In this document: one piece after another, positions 47,237-58,968 of the stretch
Position numbering within the stretch: position 1 is the stretch's first letter
How the letters are laid out: every line of letters begins with the position of its first letter
From: Pyronema omphalodes
Lineage: Eukaryota > Ascomycota > Pezizomycetes > Pezizales > Pyronemataceae
NCBI GenBank assembly: GCA_024516155.1
Contig: JAJJXM010000002.1
Span: 62,001-126,000, forward strand
Reading direction: 5' to 3'
DNA length: 64,000 nt
Notes under the pieces: model-generated
Database searches by the model: none
Told to the model about the DNA's origin: nothing
The model's input: the letters and a program-made list of their open reading frames with translations, nothing else
Position numbers and translations under genes: made by a program

Positions 47237-47607
47237 CCGGAATATACATACATATGCAGGTACCCCTCCGTCCGTGCTATCAATCCGCAACATATGTACA
47301 ACATATACATACCTGCATGTAATCATGTCAGCATACTCGCACTCGCACTCGGTAAATAGGCTACAACTGTATCGAAACTAGGTACGGCAGACTATGCGTG
47401 TCGTCGGCCTCGGGGAGTGGAGTGTGGTTGGAATTAAACCATACATGCATGCATGACTTTGTCAGCAGTTGAATTTTCTTGTGTGCTGGGCCTGGAGTGT
47501 GGATTCCTGTTGGAGAAGACTAAGAGGGGGCGAAGAGGAATAGGGGTCCAGATGGGAAGGAGTAGGAGAAGGAGTAGGAGTAAGAAGATTAGAATTTCAT
47601 CGCGCTT

Positions 47608-47624
47608 GGGGGGGGGGGGGGGGG
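47608..47624. repeat. Poly-G tract (17 G)
   Basis: Seventeen consecutive G residues; exact length is uncertain for sequencing reasons. Confidence 0.8.
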
Positions 47625-48230
47625 AGTAAGGACATATCAATATCACCTCCCTCTGCTACCCCAACTAGTGTTATCATGATGCTAAAAGCCTGAAATCTAC
47701 AGTCTCAAAGGGTTTCTTTTTACATCTTAAAACCCTACATACCCACCATGAACAACATCCTCCAGACCTTTTTCTGCCATTCTACAAATCCACAAATGCG
47801 CTATTGCAGTTACAGTTACAGTTATAGTGAGTCCTATCTTCCCATATTCCCATATCAACTAGACCTGAGGGGGAAAAGGAAATACTTATCCTTATACTTA
47901 TACTAACACTTACACTTAACAAATTCCTCAGTTCTATGGTTTATATCTACATATGAACTATACATATGAACTATACATATGAACTATCTACATCTTCCCG
48001 ATGATTGATCCCCTGTGAGCTATAGTTATTTTTATGATGTTATTTTTATGATGTTATTTTTATGATGTTGCTTCTATGATGTTGCTTTTATGTATTATTC
48101 AGGATTATCTGGCACTATGAGATGTATAACATGCAGCGGGGATATTTGGTAATAGGTTCAAGATGTCAATGCAGACTCCAGAGTTTAGTTGAGGGGTTTA
48201 CTGGTTCAGCAAGACGGGAGGGGACAGATC

Positions 48231-48294
48231 GGTACGGTACGGTACGGTACAAGACGGTACGATACGGTGCGGTACGGTACAAGACGGTACAAGA
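48231..48294. repeat. (GGTAC)n imperfect array
   Basis: GGTAC units interrupted by AAGAC and GATAC variants, containing many self-complementary GGTACC-like and GTAC palindromes. Confidence 0.8.
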
Positions 48295-49230
48295 TGAAAT
48301 ACCGTGATACTGTGACTAAGACTTCGCAATATGTATCCATCATCTCAAGACATATATATACACGGAGTAAGTCAACAATTACAGCCAACTCTGATTCCCG
48401 CTTCATGGCTTCTGATCATCACGCAGACTCAGTAAGGCAATTCTCACTACACGAGAACTCATCCCCCCCACCCCGCCCAATAGTTTCCGTATCTACAAGT
48501 ACCTTAAGCTATACCTGTAGTTACTACATTCTTTTATCTAGGTCTAGGTATCGATATCTACATAGCTAGCTTAGATATTTGATGTTAGATATTAGATATT
48601 AGATGATTCTGATGTATAGAAAGAATTAATATATACCACTGTCTGGCCGCTGGATCTGCTGTGTAATGGAAATATAAGCTTTCCATATCATCAATCCTAA
48701 TCCTCAATCTTGTAAGTAGGAAGTATCCAACAATGACAACGAAAAATACTGCAGATTAGGGATAGTTTATACACACACCCATATCCACAGTTCCATACCC
48801 ACACCCACACCTCCCACACCACGCATATCCACGGCTCCATATCCACGACTCCATACCCACAGCTTCACATCCACGACTCCATACCTACCTATCAAATATC
48901 AAATATCGAGTCTTCTACAAAATCTCAAGTTTCGGGTCGACTCTCGAGTTTCAAGTCTGAAGTCTGAAGTCTCATATATAATCTATCTAATTCACAAGCC
49001 AGCTCCAGCTAATTTCCAAGTCCCGTCTTCTCCGGTTCCCAACTCCCATCTTCTCCGGTCCCCAAGCCCCATCCCCAAATTCCATCCCCAACTCCCATCC
49101 CTAACTCCCATCCCCAAATCCCATCTCAAAGTCCCAGTCTTAAACCCCAGTCTCAAGTCCCATCCTCAAGTCTCAAATCCAACTCCCATCCCAAAGTCTC
49201 AGTCTTAAACCCCAGTAGTTCTGTCAAATC

Positions 49231-49332
49231 AAGTTCAATCAATTCAAGTTCAATCAATTCAAGTTCAATCAATTCAAGTTCAATCAATTCAAGTTCAATC
49301 AATTCAAGTTCAATCAATTCAAGTTCAATCAA
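49231..49332. repeat. 15-bp minisatellite, about 6.8 copies
   Basis: AAGTTCAATCAATTC is repeated six times without mismatch, followed by a 12-bp partial copy. Confidence 0.95.
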
Positions 49333-49775
49333 ATTATCAAGTCCGGTTCTTTATAATTCCGGTTCTTTATGATTCCTGCTTATAGGTGTTTTGAGGTACT
49401 TAGAGGTGCTTAGTTAGAGGTATACGTAACATTCTAAAAATTCGTGGATTCGTGGATTCTAAACATCCTAAAGATCCAGGCTTGTCACTAATATTACAGA
49501 ATACTCAGTATTAAAAAAAATCAACTCAACTCAACTCAACTCAATCCTCAATCCTCAATCCAAAATCCTCAATCCCCACCTCAATCCAAAATCCCAAATC
49601 CCAACCCCCAAATCCCAACCTCAGTCCTCAATCCTCAATCCTCAATCCTCAACCCCCAAAATCCCAAACCCCTAAAATCGTTTCATGGTTACTGTAGTAA
49701 GTCATGAATTCTCACTTGTAGCTTCATGTTTTTTAGTTTCGGTTCACGGTTTATGGTTTATGGTTTATAGTTTTA

Positions 49776-50000
49776 TCCTCCCATCCTCCTCCCATCCTCC
49801 TCCCACCTCACCCACTGTCCACCTCACCCACTCCCATCCTCCCATCCTCCCATCCTCCCATCCTCCCATCCTCCCACCTCACCCACCACACCCACCACAC
49901 CCACCTCACCCATCCTCCTGCCATCCTCCCCCCATCCTCCTGCCATCCTCCCACCCAAAACCCACCTCACCCAATATCCCAATATCCCAATATCCAATAT
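49776..50000. repeat. CATCCTCCC/CACCTCACC-type low-complexity array
   Basis: C-rich units CCATCCTCC and CACCTCACCCA alternate, ending in four AATATCCC-type units at about 49972-50000. It is strongly strand-asymmetric (almost no G). Confidence 0.8.
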
Positions 50001-50813
50001 CCCAACCCATGTTCTCAGGCCAGGCTGCCGATATTTTCGGGGGGCGGGAGGATATTGAATCGGGGCCCGGGAGGATATGGAGGATTCCGGGGAGGGTGTA
50101 AAGGATTACGGGGAGGGTGTGAAAGATTCCGGGGGGGATATGGAGGATATGGAGGATATGGAGGATTTTGGGGATATGGAGGATATTTAATCGGGGAGGA
50201 TATGGAGGATTTTGTCTAAGTAATCAGGATGTGAGTTATAAGGAATAAAGACGTGGGATGTACGCAAGACATGGGATGTAAGTAACCAACATGTAAGTAA
50301 CCAAGCTGTAAGTAAGTAATCAAGCCGTAACCAAGCTGTAATCAAGCTGTAACCAAGCTGTAACCAAGCTGTAATCAATCAAGCAAGTAAACAAATCAGA
50401 ATATCAGAATATCAAATATCCAAACAACACAGCTAGCTTTCCAAAAGCCTCTATATCCCTCATGATTCCTCACAAACCCTCATGATTCCTCACAAACACC
50501 CATATCACACGAATTGTAATGTATTGTAATTTTTTTGTCAACAAAAAAAAAACTTCTTTATCATTACCACCTACAACCAAGCTGCAGAGCTCTACGACTC
50601 CTAATAACACTGTTTACTTTCTCCTCGAGAGGAGGGGGGTCGTAAAACAAAAAAAAAACAAGAAAACGCATGACCCGGTCTTCTATTACACAAACCACAA
50701 ACCACCAACCTCATACCTCATACCCCGCATCACTCTGATCCCACCTCCATTCTAACACCTACGTTTCCACCTCACAGTCCACTCCGACAATTAACCACCC
50801 CAACCATCTACCA

Positions 50814-51587
50814 CTATACCATACCACACAATCTCTCTACGACTCTTCCCGCCTTATCCTCCGAGATGCGTTCACCTCTTTCCACACCCACCGCTCTAAG
50901 AGCATTAACCACCGCGACCTTATCAAAGCCCATTTGTTCAAATCGATCGACGACTTCCGGAAGGTAACCATCCAACAGTCGACGTTCTCTTTCATCCTCA
51001 GTAATTACCGCACTATCAGAGTTTGCATATAACCTAGCCCATTGAGCTGCCTTTGCTTGGTACTCGGCCGGGTTCTCAATCATTTGTTTGGCGACTTCTG
51101 CATCCTGGGGATCGCTGGGCTCGGGGGCTGCTAAGAGGGATTGGAGGGAGAGGAGGGCGGTTTTGATAGTTAGGACTGGAGTCCATTTTGTAGCGAGGGT
51201 ATCGAGACAGATAGCGCCCTATATATATGCGGGGGGTTATGATATTAGCTGCAACTCTTTCTTCCTTCCTTCCTTCCTTCCCTCCTTCATTCTTCTTCAC
51301 CCATAGAAAAAACCCCCACAACAACAACATACCGTCATACTAGAAACATTCGGATGCCAAACTCTAGTAATAAACTTCATTTTCGGGGGAACAAAAGGAT
51401 AATTATCCGGCAACTGAATATCCACCTCGAAAGTACCCCCGGCATAAGGTGTGTCAGGAGGTCCTGTAAATATCCCCCGTAACTGCTGAAGATTGTCGTT
51501 GTTGGGGATCGCGAATTTTACCCCCGATGCTACGTCTTTTGACATGTCGTCTAACTCTTTCATGATACGGCGTTTTTGGTTGGACAT
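50814..51587 (-). CDS. UBC1: Ubiquitin-conjugating enzyme E2, UBC1/UBE2K type with C-terminal UBA domain
   Basis: Two exons in transcript order, 51587-51333 and 51218-50814, with a 114-bp intron, give 219 aa, close to the roughly 200-215 aa of the family. The enzyme takes ubiquitin from E1 and extends chains on substrates for proteasomal degradation. The UBC fold shows MKELDDMSKD, FTGPPDTPYAGGTFEVDI, NYPFVPPKMKF and RVWHPNVSS in exon 1. The active-site Cys is in GAICLDTLATKWTPVL at the start of exon 2, followed by LLAAPEPSDPQDAEVAKQM. The C-terminal UBA domain (about residues 175-219: VVDRFEQMGFDKVAVVNALR) distinguishes UBC1 from other E2s. The Met at 51587 begins the family N-terminus; the frame is open upstream to 51836, but that part is low complexity. 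Confidence 0.93.
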
Positions 51588-52829
51588 TGTGGCGGTTGTT
51601 GTGGGGGGAGGGGGGGAGGGGGCGTGGTGGTGTTGGTGGTGGTAGTTGTGGTGGAGGTGGGGCGACGAGAGGACGAGACGACGAGACGAGGCGAGGGAGC
51701 TCGACGAAGTCCGACAAAGTCCGCTAAAAGTCTGCTGAAAGTCTGCTGAAAGTCCACTGGTCTGGTAGCTCGACAAAGTCCACTGGTTGCCAAAGTCTAA
51801 CAAAGTCCACAGACGTGCCGAAGATGAAGGCTCCAAGTTGCGATGAGGGGAGGGGAGGGTGAAAGTTTAAAGAAGTTAAGTAACTATGCAGACTCCCGAG
51901 CTTTCTCTTAATTGCTAGCTTTAGCTTAGTGGCCTACTTAGCTACGTTACGGAGGTAGGGACTGGAGAGCTGAGAGATCAGAGATCAGAGCTGAGATTAG
52001 AGCCTCAAATGAGAGAGAGATGAAGAGGGGATGCGATGAATGCGAATGCGAAGGTACCTGATGCCTGGTGATGAAGAGGGGATATGGGATATATTAAACC
52101 CAATTATCCCCCAGTACCAGTATCTCCCAGTATCCTCGCCGTTATTATACTGAAACGAAGAGAGGAAGAAGATTTCTTCGTTTCTCTTCTTTTTACTATC
52201 GTTGATGGCACAATATCTCTCTCGCAACCGCCATACAGTATCCAGCGCGCAGGAGGCCCAAGCTCAGCGCAGCGTAGCAAAGCACAGGCAGACCGCAGCA
52301 CAGCACAGTACTTCACGATAGTCCATAGCGGGGTTGATGGTTAACCAGCAGGGGTGGGGGGGTGGCTCATCAGCATCTACGCTTAATACATCACGTGACG
52401 GCATTCATTTGATTAGCAATAGATCATAGCATAGGCGAGAAGAAGCGAATTAGGGACATTTGTTTCATCCAGGAAATTGGATTTTAAAAAAGAACACGTA
52501 TCTGTTTCACCAAGATTTACTCTGTAGATATCTTTTTCTTGATGATTCACGATGCTTTAAACGATGATGATGATGCGTTTGTTGTGTGTGTGTGTGTGTG
52601 TGTGTATCCCAATTAATCCACTTTTCACAATAAATATAATCACGAAAAACAAAGTCCATCCATTAAAAGATTGAGAAGAGCCCTTCTCCATACACAAAGG
52701 TATCGCTATAACCAGAATTTCCCTATGCCTATTCCCTATGCCACCAACCTTGAAACTCTACTCGAACCCCCAGAACATACACCCGACAGTACGAAGAAAC
52801 CGTGCAGCAGGATAGATGGATTACTCCAT
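51588..52829. other. Intergenic region between UBC1 and tropomyosin
   Basis: Promoter and leader of UBC1, with CCACTGGTC/AAAGTC-type repeats at 51715-51800, and the 3' flank of tropomyosin. It contains a GT dinucleotide array at 52583-52605. No gene was recognised. Confidence 0.55.
52583..52605. repeat. (GT)n microsatellite
   Basis: About eleven uninterrupted GT dinucleotides lie downstream of the tropomyosin stop codon. Confidence 0.9.
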
Positions 52830-53619
52830 TTAAATGTCGCTGAGCTGCTGGGCAATCTTGTCCAACTCGTCCTGTGCAGACTTGTACTTCTCCACAATCT
52901 CCTCGTACTTCTTCTCCCACTGGTCTCTCTCGGCCTCGACGGTGGCAACCTTGCGTTCATAGTGTTCGGCCTTAACGTCGGTAAGGCGGAGCCTGAAGGC
53001 GAATTGTTAGCGTGGATATTCACGTGATAAAGTGCAGAAAGGGGGGGTAGTAATGGTAGTAGTATAGGTGGGGTTGCCCATTTGGCAGGGTGGTGTTGGT
53101 TGGATGGCGGGCAAGATAGCTTTAGGTGGTGCACTCACTTCTCGTTGGTCTCACGAAGGTTCTTGTCGGCCTCCTCGGCCTCGTCCTCGAGCAACTGCAG
53201 CTTCCTCTGAAGAGCATCAAGCTCAGCGCTGGAAGAGGCTCCGCTGTCAGCTGCGGTCTTCGCCTCCGCGAGAGCCTTCTCGAGCTTCTCAACCTCCTCG
53301 TCCAGAAGGGTGTTGCGGTGGGATAGGGAGGCAATCTCTTGCTCTTTAGTGAGGTTCTCCTGCTCGAGGACCTTGATCTTGGCCTGGAGCTCTTCGTTCT
53401 GGGCCTGGGCAGCCTCGGTCTCCATGCGGAGGGAGTTCATCTTCTGTAGCACGCGAAAAGAGCCAGTTAGCTTGCGGATGCTTTGGCGAATAGGCAGTCG
53501 GCATGTTGATGGAATCGGCAGCTTCGTTGTTGGCAGACGGATGGTGGCAGACGGGACAGATGGTAGGGGAAGCGGGGAGTGCGGGGGGAAGGTGATCGTA
53601 CCTCCTTAAGCTTGTCCAT
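52830..53619 (-). CDS. Tropomyosin (Tpm1/Cdc8 type)
   Basis: Three exons in transcript order, 53619-53602 (six codons, MDKLKE), 53443-53139 and 52992-52830, give 161 aa, the same length as I recall for short yeast tropomyosins. The protein is predicted to be one continuous coiled coil with heptad hydrophobic residues throughout (MNSLRMETEAAQAQNEELQ, EEVEKLEKALAEAKTAAD, ALQRKLQLLEDEAEEADKN). It ends WEKKYEEIVEKYKSAQDEL...LSDI. Tropomyosin binds along actin filaments and stabilises actin cables and the cytokinetic ring. The tiny first exon followed by a 158-bp intron is supported by the MDK start, in-phase splice sites (GTACGA, CTACAG) and the correct total length. Confidence 0.93.
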
Positions 53620-54901
53620 TGTGTTGTTTCGGTTGTTGATTAAAAGTAACGGGTAGGTAAAGGTGTTATTAGGTGTCTGTCGACGGGATGCTGGATGCGA
53701 TGGTGTTGATAGAAGTCTGGTGGAATGGAGAACAGAGAAAGCGGGAGAGGAAAGGGAGTATTTACTTCTCGACCTGCCAGTGGAACGTTACTGTTATGGG
53801 ATTTAGCGCTACGGCGGGGTGTGTCCAACGCATTGGCCCCCCTCGATTTAATATTCCAATACTAGCGCCCCTAATCTTCTACTCGCCCGCAGCGCATTAT
53901 TTTCGTGGAGCACTGGCACCTTGTGCACGTAAGCGGTGTCTGCTGGACGAGCGAGGCGGTGAGGAAGGGGGGGGGAGTTGAGATTATTTTGGGGGGGGGG
54001 GATGGGGGAGGAGGGGAGTTGAGGGAGAGTGAGTATCTGTGTCCTCTCTCGGTGTGTTCTTAGTAACATGGCGAGGCTATTCACTAGGCGTTTACATACA
54101 AACGGTAATCAGGCTGGGTGAGGCTGAAATGAGGCTGAGAAAGGCTGAGTGGGCTGAACGAGGCTGGAATTATTCTTATGTCAGCCGTGTTTCTTGGCTG
54201 TTGGTTGGTTGGTTCCTCTCTCTACAGGTTCCTTCCCATCCCTCCCCCCCCCCCCTCTCCTCCCGTGCAGCCGTTCAATTCAGCCCGTTCGCTCGCTCGC
54301 TCGCTCGTTGCCATGCCATGCCATGCCCAGTGCCTGCTGCTGCTGCTGCTGCTGCCCTGTCTCCCGCCCTGTCTCCCGCCTGCCCTGTCCAACTCTCTAC
54401 TGCCGCCCTGTCCTCGCCCTCCCGTCTGCTGCCCGTCTGCTGCCCACTGCTCCCCACCCCTTGCTAGCAGCCTAGCCTGTCTGCAAGTCACCCAATCCAG
54501 TCTAGTGTCTATGCACAGAAGCCATCATCCGTTCACTATCAGCCGCATAGCAACGACCCCGTGACAGACGCCAACAAAAATAAGCAGCCTCCGTTGCCCT
54601 AGCAACCCCCTTTGTTTGGCCCATCATAACCCAGTTTCCCCAAGTCGCCAAAGCGTGAAGACGCCGTGTTTCGCGTCAGTGAGACTGTGTCCGAGACCAG
54701 AACACTCTCCCATCTCCACCTTCCACCACACCGGAGTAACCGCCCTAGCCAGAATCCATCGACATAGACAATTACGCGCACCGACAATCAAATATCCGAG
54801 ACGAAATAACTAGTAACGAGTAGCGACTCTCGAACCCTCGTGGAATTTGGGATCCGACTCCAACTCACTCGTTCTTGTCAAGGTCCGCCACTGACTTTAC
54901 T
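53620..54901. other. Divergent promoter region between tropomyosin and the 54902 gene
   Basis: Both promoters lie here. It contains G runs (53969-54015), C runs (54243-54260), CGCTCGCT and GCTGCTGCT short repeats (54289-54355) and GTCTCCCGCC units. The open frames over these (to about 140 codons) are low-complexity and not credible. A pyrimidine-rich leader precedes 54902. Confidence 0.55.
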
Positions 54902-56592
54902 ATGCTCGCCTTCAACAATGAAAATGCCATTTTACAGGCCCCGTCAAAAACCCCGGGGCCCAACAAAATGCTTGCCAAAACTCCATTCAAGATGCCCTTG
55001 AACGACGAAAATGGGGCAGGTGGAATGCTTCCTAAAACTGGAGGAAAAAAGACTCTGCTTGCTGGACCGGCTGCATTCATGACTCCTATGGGTGTGTTTT
55101 TTCACTCTTTAATCTCAATTTTTGGTTCATATTTCGAATCTCAAATTTTACATAAGCCTCAGTTTTTTTGTGGCTGCATTTTACTATTTTCGTACAATCA
55201 ATGTCTAACCATCAATAGGACCCCGCCGTCAAGCTCTCGCTGGAAAAACCACCAACGCCAAAGCCAAAAACCTCGGTCCCTTCGGCGGCGGAGACCAAGG
55301 CGGAAAGGGCACAATTAAGCCCCAAAAATCTCAGCTCCAAAATGCAGAGCCTGTGGTTGAGGTTATTGCTGAGCCCGCCGAACAATGGCCGGAGATTGAA
55401 TATATGCCGCCCGTGCCTACTGGTATGCCTTACCTACTGCTTTCCATTCCTATTCTAGAAAACCCCCCATTTCCGATCTGGAGGGCTGTTTGCCGAACAC
55501 GGGATCTACGCATTTTAGTGGGACAGCAACGGGATTCCAGGATCATGGGATATTAGGCTTTCGGAGTATTCCAGTTAATGAAGCACGCACGGGTACTAAT
55601 TTTGGTTTTTTACTACTACTGCAGACATCCCCTTTGTTCCCGAAGGTTTCGAAGAACCAAACTATACCTGGCTGGCCAAAAATTACATGCGGGGTTGCCA
55701 TCGCGCCTATTTGGCCGGAGTAGACGACAACGGTAAAACCGAATTGCAGCGTAAGCTGGAGAAAAATATGCTTCTCCTCGATGCAGAACTAGAAGAGGAT
55801 ACTCTCGCAGCCATTGAGAATGCCAAAGGCACCTCACGCTCCAAGCCCGTAGCTCCAGCATCAAACAAACCCCCAGTCGTTGCTGTGAAAAGATCCACTT
55901 CCCGCGCCCCAGTGGCTACAGGACGTTCTACTTCTCGCCCAGCATCAAGAAATGAACCCGCAACTAAACGCAGCACCTCTCGTCCCGCCGCTGTATCTAC
56001 AACCCGCTCGACCTCCCGTCCAGCCACAACCCGTCCAGCTTCAGCAGCCTCCATAACCCGGCCTCAATCATCCGCCACAACCCGCGCTAAACCCCCTCCA
56101 TCTCTCTCCGCCAGTACCGCCCGACGAATCGTTTCCTCCGAAGCCCGCAAAGCAGCCGAAGCACTTTCTCGTCCTGAATCCCGTCAAGGACGCTCTAGTA
56201 CCCGGTCTGAGTCTCGTTCCGGTAGAGCCACTTCCTCTAATATTAGATCCTCTTCTATTTCTCGCCGTTCTACCTCTGTTTCTAAACCAGCCCCAAAAAA
56301 TCGTAGCTTATCCCGTCCTGCTACTATCCGCACAGCAACTGCGGCGGCAAATCAGGTAACGAAATCAACAATCGGATACCGCACGGGAAAAGAGCTGGGA
56401 AGGGAGGTTAAGAAATCGTTGGAAACGGCGCTGGAAACGGTGGAGAGAGTGTTGAGGGAGGATGAAGAGAGGGATATGGGGGCTTTGTTTATGACGGATG
56501 AAGATGAGGATGCGGTGGTTGTTGATATGCCTAGTCCGGTTTTCTTGGGCTTGGAGGATGAGGAAGAGGAGTTTGTTATGGATATGATTTAG
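54902..56592 (+). CDS. Uncharacterised fungal protein with TPGP/NDEN N-terminus and Ser-Arg-rich tail
   Basis: Exons 54902-55091, 55219-55422 and 55625-56592 give 453 aa. I associate the N-terminal pattern (KTPGPNKMLAKTPFKMPLNDEN, split here as KTPGPNKM and KTPFKMPLNDEN), then RRQALAGKTTNAKAKN and EIEYMPP, with an uncharacterised protein conserved in filamentous ascomycetes; this is from memory and unchecked. RQALAGKTTN resembles a destruction-box degron (RxxL, with N one position later than canonical). Exon 3 adds FEEPNYTWLAKNYMRGCHRA, then about 150 residues of low complexity with many TSRPA/RSTSRP units (strongly basic), a possible short coiled coil (about 390-415) and an acidic end (GLEDEEEEFVMDMI). 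The basic-then-acidic layout and degron-like motif suggest a nuclear, cell-cycle-regulated protein. A securin-like role is speculation. Confidence 0.65.
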
Positions 56593-57232
56593 GAGGTGGT
56601 GGAATACTGGGGGGAGGGGGGACAGGGGGATTGTTTATTATGGTCTAAATGGTCTAAATGCTGAAGATAAACATGGTTGTATGCTATATCCTTTTTTTTC
56701 GTTTTTTTATACCCCCCTTTTCTTTTTTGTTTATTTTTATTTTTCCTTTTTTCCTTTTGTTTTGTTTTATATCACCGTTCATTGGGAATATTCGGGAGTA
56801 GGCGTATAGGTTCTTTTTGTTCTTTGTTTTGTTTTTTTGTTGGTTTTGTCATTTTGTTATTTTATTTGTTAGTTTTATGGAACTATGCTTTGCTTTGCTT
56901 TGTTTTGTTTTGCTTTGCTTTGCTTAGGTTATGTTATGTTATGTTAGGTTAGGCTTTTTTTTATTGATTATTGATTATTGATTACTTTGAGAAGAAGTTA
57001 ATTATCGCATGAAGGTTTGTGAAGGTTTGTGCTTGTGTGCTTGTGTGCTTATGTGCTTATGTGCTTGTGCTTATATGAAGTTTTTCGAGTGATTATGTGC
57101 TTATATGAAGTTTTTCGAGTGATTATATATCTCGCCTCTTTGATGCTGACGAGATCATCCGACTCTGAATCTGAATCCGACTCTGAATCCGAATCTGAAT
57201 CCGAATCCGGATCGAGGAGGATCGAGGAATTG

Positions 57233-57295
57233 GGGATTTGGGATTTGGGATTTGGGATTTGGGATTTGGGATTTGGGATTTGGGATTTGGGATTT
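57233..57295. repeat. (GGGATTT)9 array
   Basis: Nine perfect tandem GGGATTT units. The unit resembles, but is not, a telomere repeat (TTAGGG). Confidence 0.95.
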
Positions 57296-57854
57296 GAGGA
57301 GGATTGCATTTGAGCACACGATAAATTACCGTATCGTATAGTGTAATCCAGGGGACTGGGATGGGGGAGATGGGGGGAGGGGGGATGGGGGGATGGGGGG
57401 ATGGGGGGATGGGGGGACGGGGGGGACGGGGGAGGGGGGTGATTACTTTCTGTAGGAACTATGAGGGTGGTTTATGTCATTAGGTCATTAGGTTATTAGG
57501 TTATTAGGTTATTAGGTTATTATGTCATGGGGTCATAGTGTCATAATATCATTAGGTTATAAGCCCATAATGTCATGGGGTTATAGTATCATAGTATCAT
57601 AGTGTCATTAGGTTATAAGCCCATAATGTCACGAGGCTATACAATTCCAGAGCTCCAGAGCTCCAGAGCTCCAGAAAGAAGACGAAAAGAAGATGAAAAG
57701 AAGACGAAAAGAAAAAGGGGAGGAGATGAGAAGAGATGAGATTATGTGATCGATGGATGGGGGGATGGGGGGATGGATGGATGGGATGGTATGGTATGGT
57801 ATAGTACGGACGGTATGGTATCGTATGGATTAAGCTTCGACTATAGAGCTAACA

Positions 57855-57985
57855 TGTTTATCATTATTATGTTTATCATTATTATCATTATTATCATTAT
57901 TATCATTGTTATCATTATTATCATTATTATCATTATTATGATTATGATTATTATTATGGTGATTATGGTGATTATGGTGATTATG
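57855..57985. repeat. (ATCATTATT)n array
   Basis: Imperfect ATCATTATT/ATTATTATG units grade into GATTATGGT units; the tract is very AT-rich. Confidence 0.85.
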
Positions 57986-58204
57986 GTTATGGTGATTTAC
58001 GGTATCATTACGGTTTATATATCAGCGATTTAGGAACAATTTAGGAACAATTTAGGAACGATCCAGGAACGATTTACGAGGTTCTATTTTCTAGAAGCCC
58101 CGGAAGCGTAAGGCGTGTAAGGAGTTGGATTCACCATCTTCCATCTTCCATCTTCCATTTCCTAGAACCCCCAGAACACCAGAACACCAGAACCCCCAGA
58201 ACCC

Positions 58205-58311
58205 CCAGAAGCCAGAAGCCAGAAGCCAGAAGCCAGAAGCCAGAAGCCAGAAGCCAGAAGCCAGAAGCCAGAAGCCAGAAGCCAGAAGCCAGAAGCCAGA
58301 AGCCAGAAGCC
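58205..58311. repeat. (GCCAGAA)n minisatellite, array 1
   Basis: About 15 near-perfect 7-bp GCCAGAA units, preceded by CCCCAGAA-type variants and followed by six CCCAAG units. Confidence 0.95.
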
Positions 58312-58393
58312 ACAGAAGCCCAAGCCCAAGCCCAAGCCCAAGCCCAAGCCCCGGACGCGGTAGGAGTGTAAGGAGTTCCAGAAATTCTAGAAG

Positions 58394-58537
58394 CCCAGAA
58401 GCCAGAAGCCAGAAGCCAGAAGCCAGAAGCCAGAAGCCAGAAGCCAGAAGCCAGAAGCCAGAAACCAGAAGCCAGAAGCCAGAAGCCAGAAGCCAGAAGC
58501 CAGAAGCCAGAAGCCAGAAGCCAGAAGCCAGAAGCCA
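58394..58537. repeat. (GCCAGAA)n minisatellite, array 2
   Basis: About 20 units of the same 7-bp repeat as array 1, with one GCCAGAA to ACCAGAA variant. It is separated from array 1 by about 80 bp that include CCCAAG repeats and unique sequence. Confidence 0.95.
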
Positions 58538-58822
58538 GGAAGTTTGGAAGTTTGACTTTCTTCACCGGGTGTAGGTTAGATGATGTTAGTAGGTAGGAAG
58601 AATGGGAGAATGGGAGAATGGGTCAAAGCTTTTAATAGCACCAGTGGCGGAGGAGTGGGGGCTTGAGAACGGTGGGGAGTGTGATGCGGGTGTTGCTATG
58701 CTGATGATATGCTGGTATGCGGGTGGTATGCTGGTATGGTGCTGGTATGTTGATGGTACGATGATGATGGTGGTATGCTGGTATACGATTGATATACGAC
58801 TGCTATACGATTGATATAAGAA

Positions 58823-58968
58823 TGCTACTGCTACTGCTACTGCTATTGCTACTGCTACTGCTACTGCTACTGCTACTGCTACTGCTACTGCTATTGCTAC
58901 TGCTACTGCTACTGCTACTGCTACTGCTACTGCTACTGCTACTGCTGCTGCTACTGCTGCTGCTACTG
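58823..58968. repeat. (TGCTAC)n microsatellite
   Basis: About 24 TGCTAC hexamers with occasional TGCTAT or TGCTGC variants. Confidence 0.95.

Larger units (their letters stand above)
45028..50813. other. Microsatellite-rich intergenic region without recognised genes
   Basis: No ORF with recognisable content in 5.8 kb. It starts with the AA9 leader (a TTTCG run at 45048-45080). It then holds a succession of short tandem repeats: a 10-bp array (47187-47236), G17 (47608-47624), ATGATGTTATTTTT units (48030-48085), GGTAC units (48231-48294), a 15-bp array (49231-49332), TCAATCC and CCCAAATCC text (49530-49680), CATCCTCCC runs (49776-49960), GGATATGGA units (50050-50215) and AAGCTGTAACC units (50300-50375). 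Intervening sequence such as 45500-46600 looks unique but non-coding. Confidence 0.7.

Noticed and set aside
47060..47359. 99-codon His/Tyr/Pro-rich ORF across the CATACCACAG array
   Set aside because: Much of the length is tandem repeat or low-complexity CA-rich text; both strands are open.
54039..54564. ORFs of 93-142 codons in the tropomyosin upstream region
   Set aside because: C-rich and CTG-rich low complexity, several overlapping frames on both strands, no family resemblance.
58125..58574. Open frames of about 145 codons on both strands across the GCCAGAA arrays
   Set aside because: A 7-bp unit without stops in any phase gives long ORFs automatically; the peptide is only repeat and has no credible start context.
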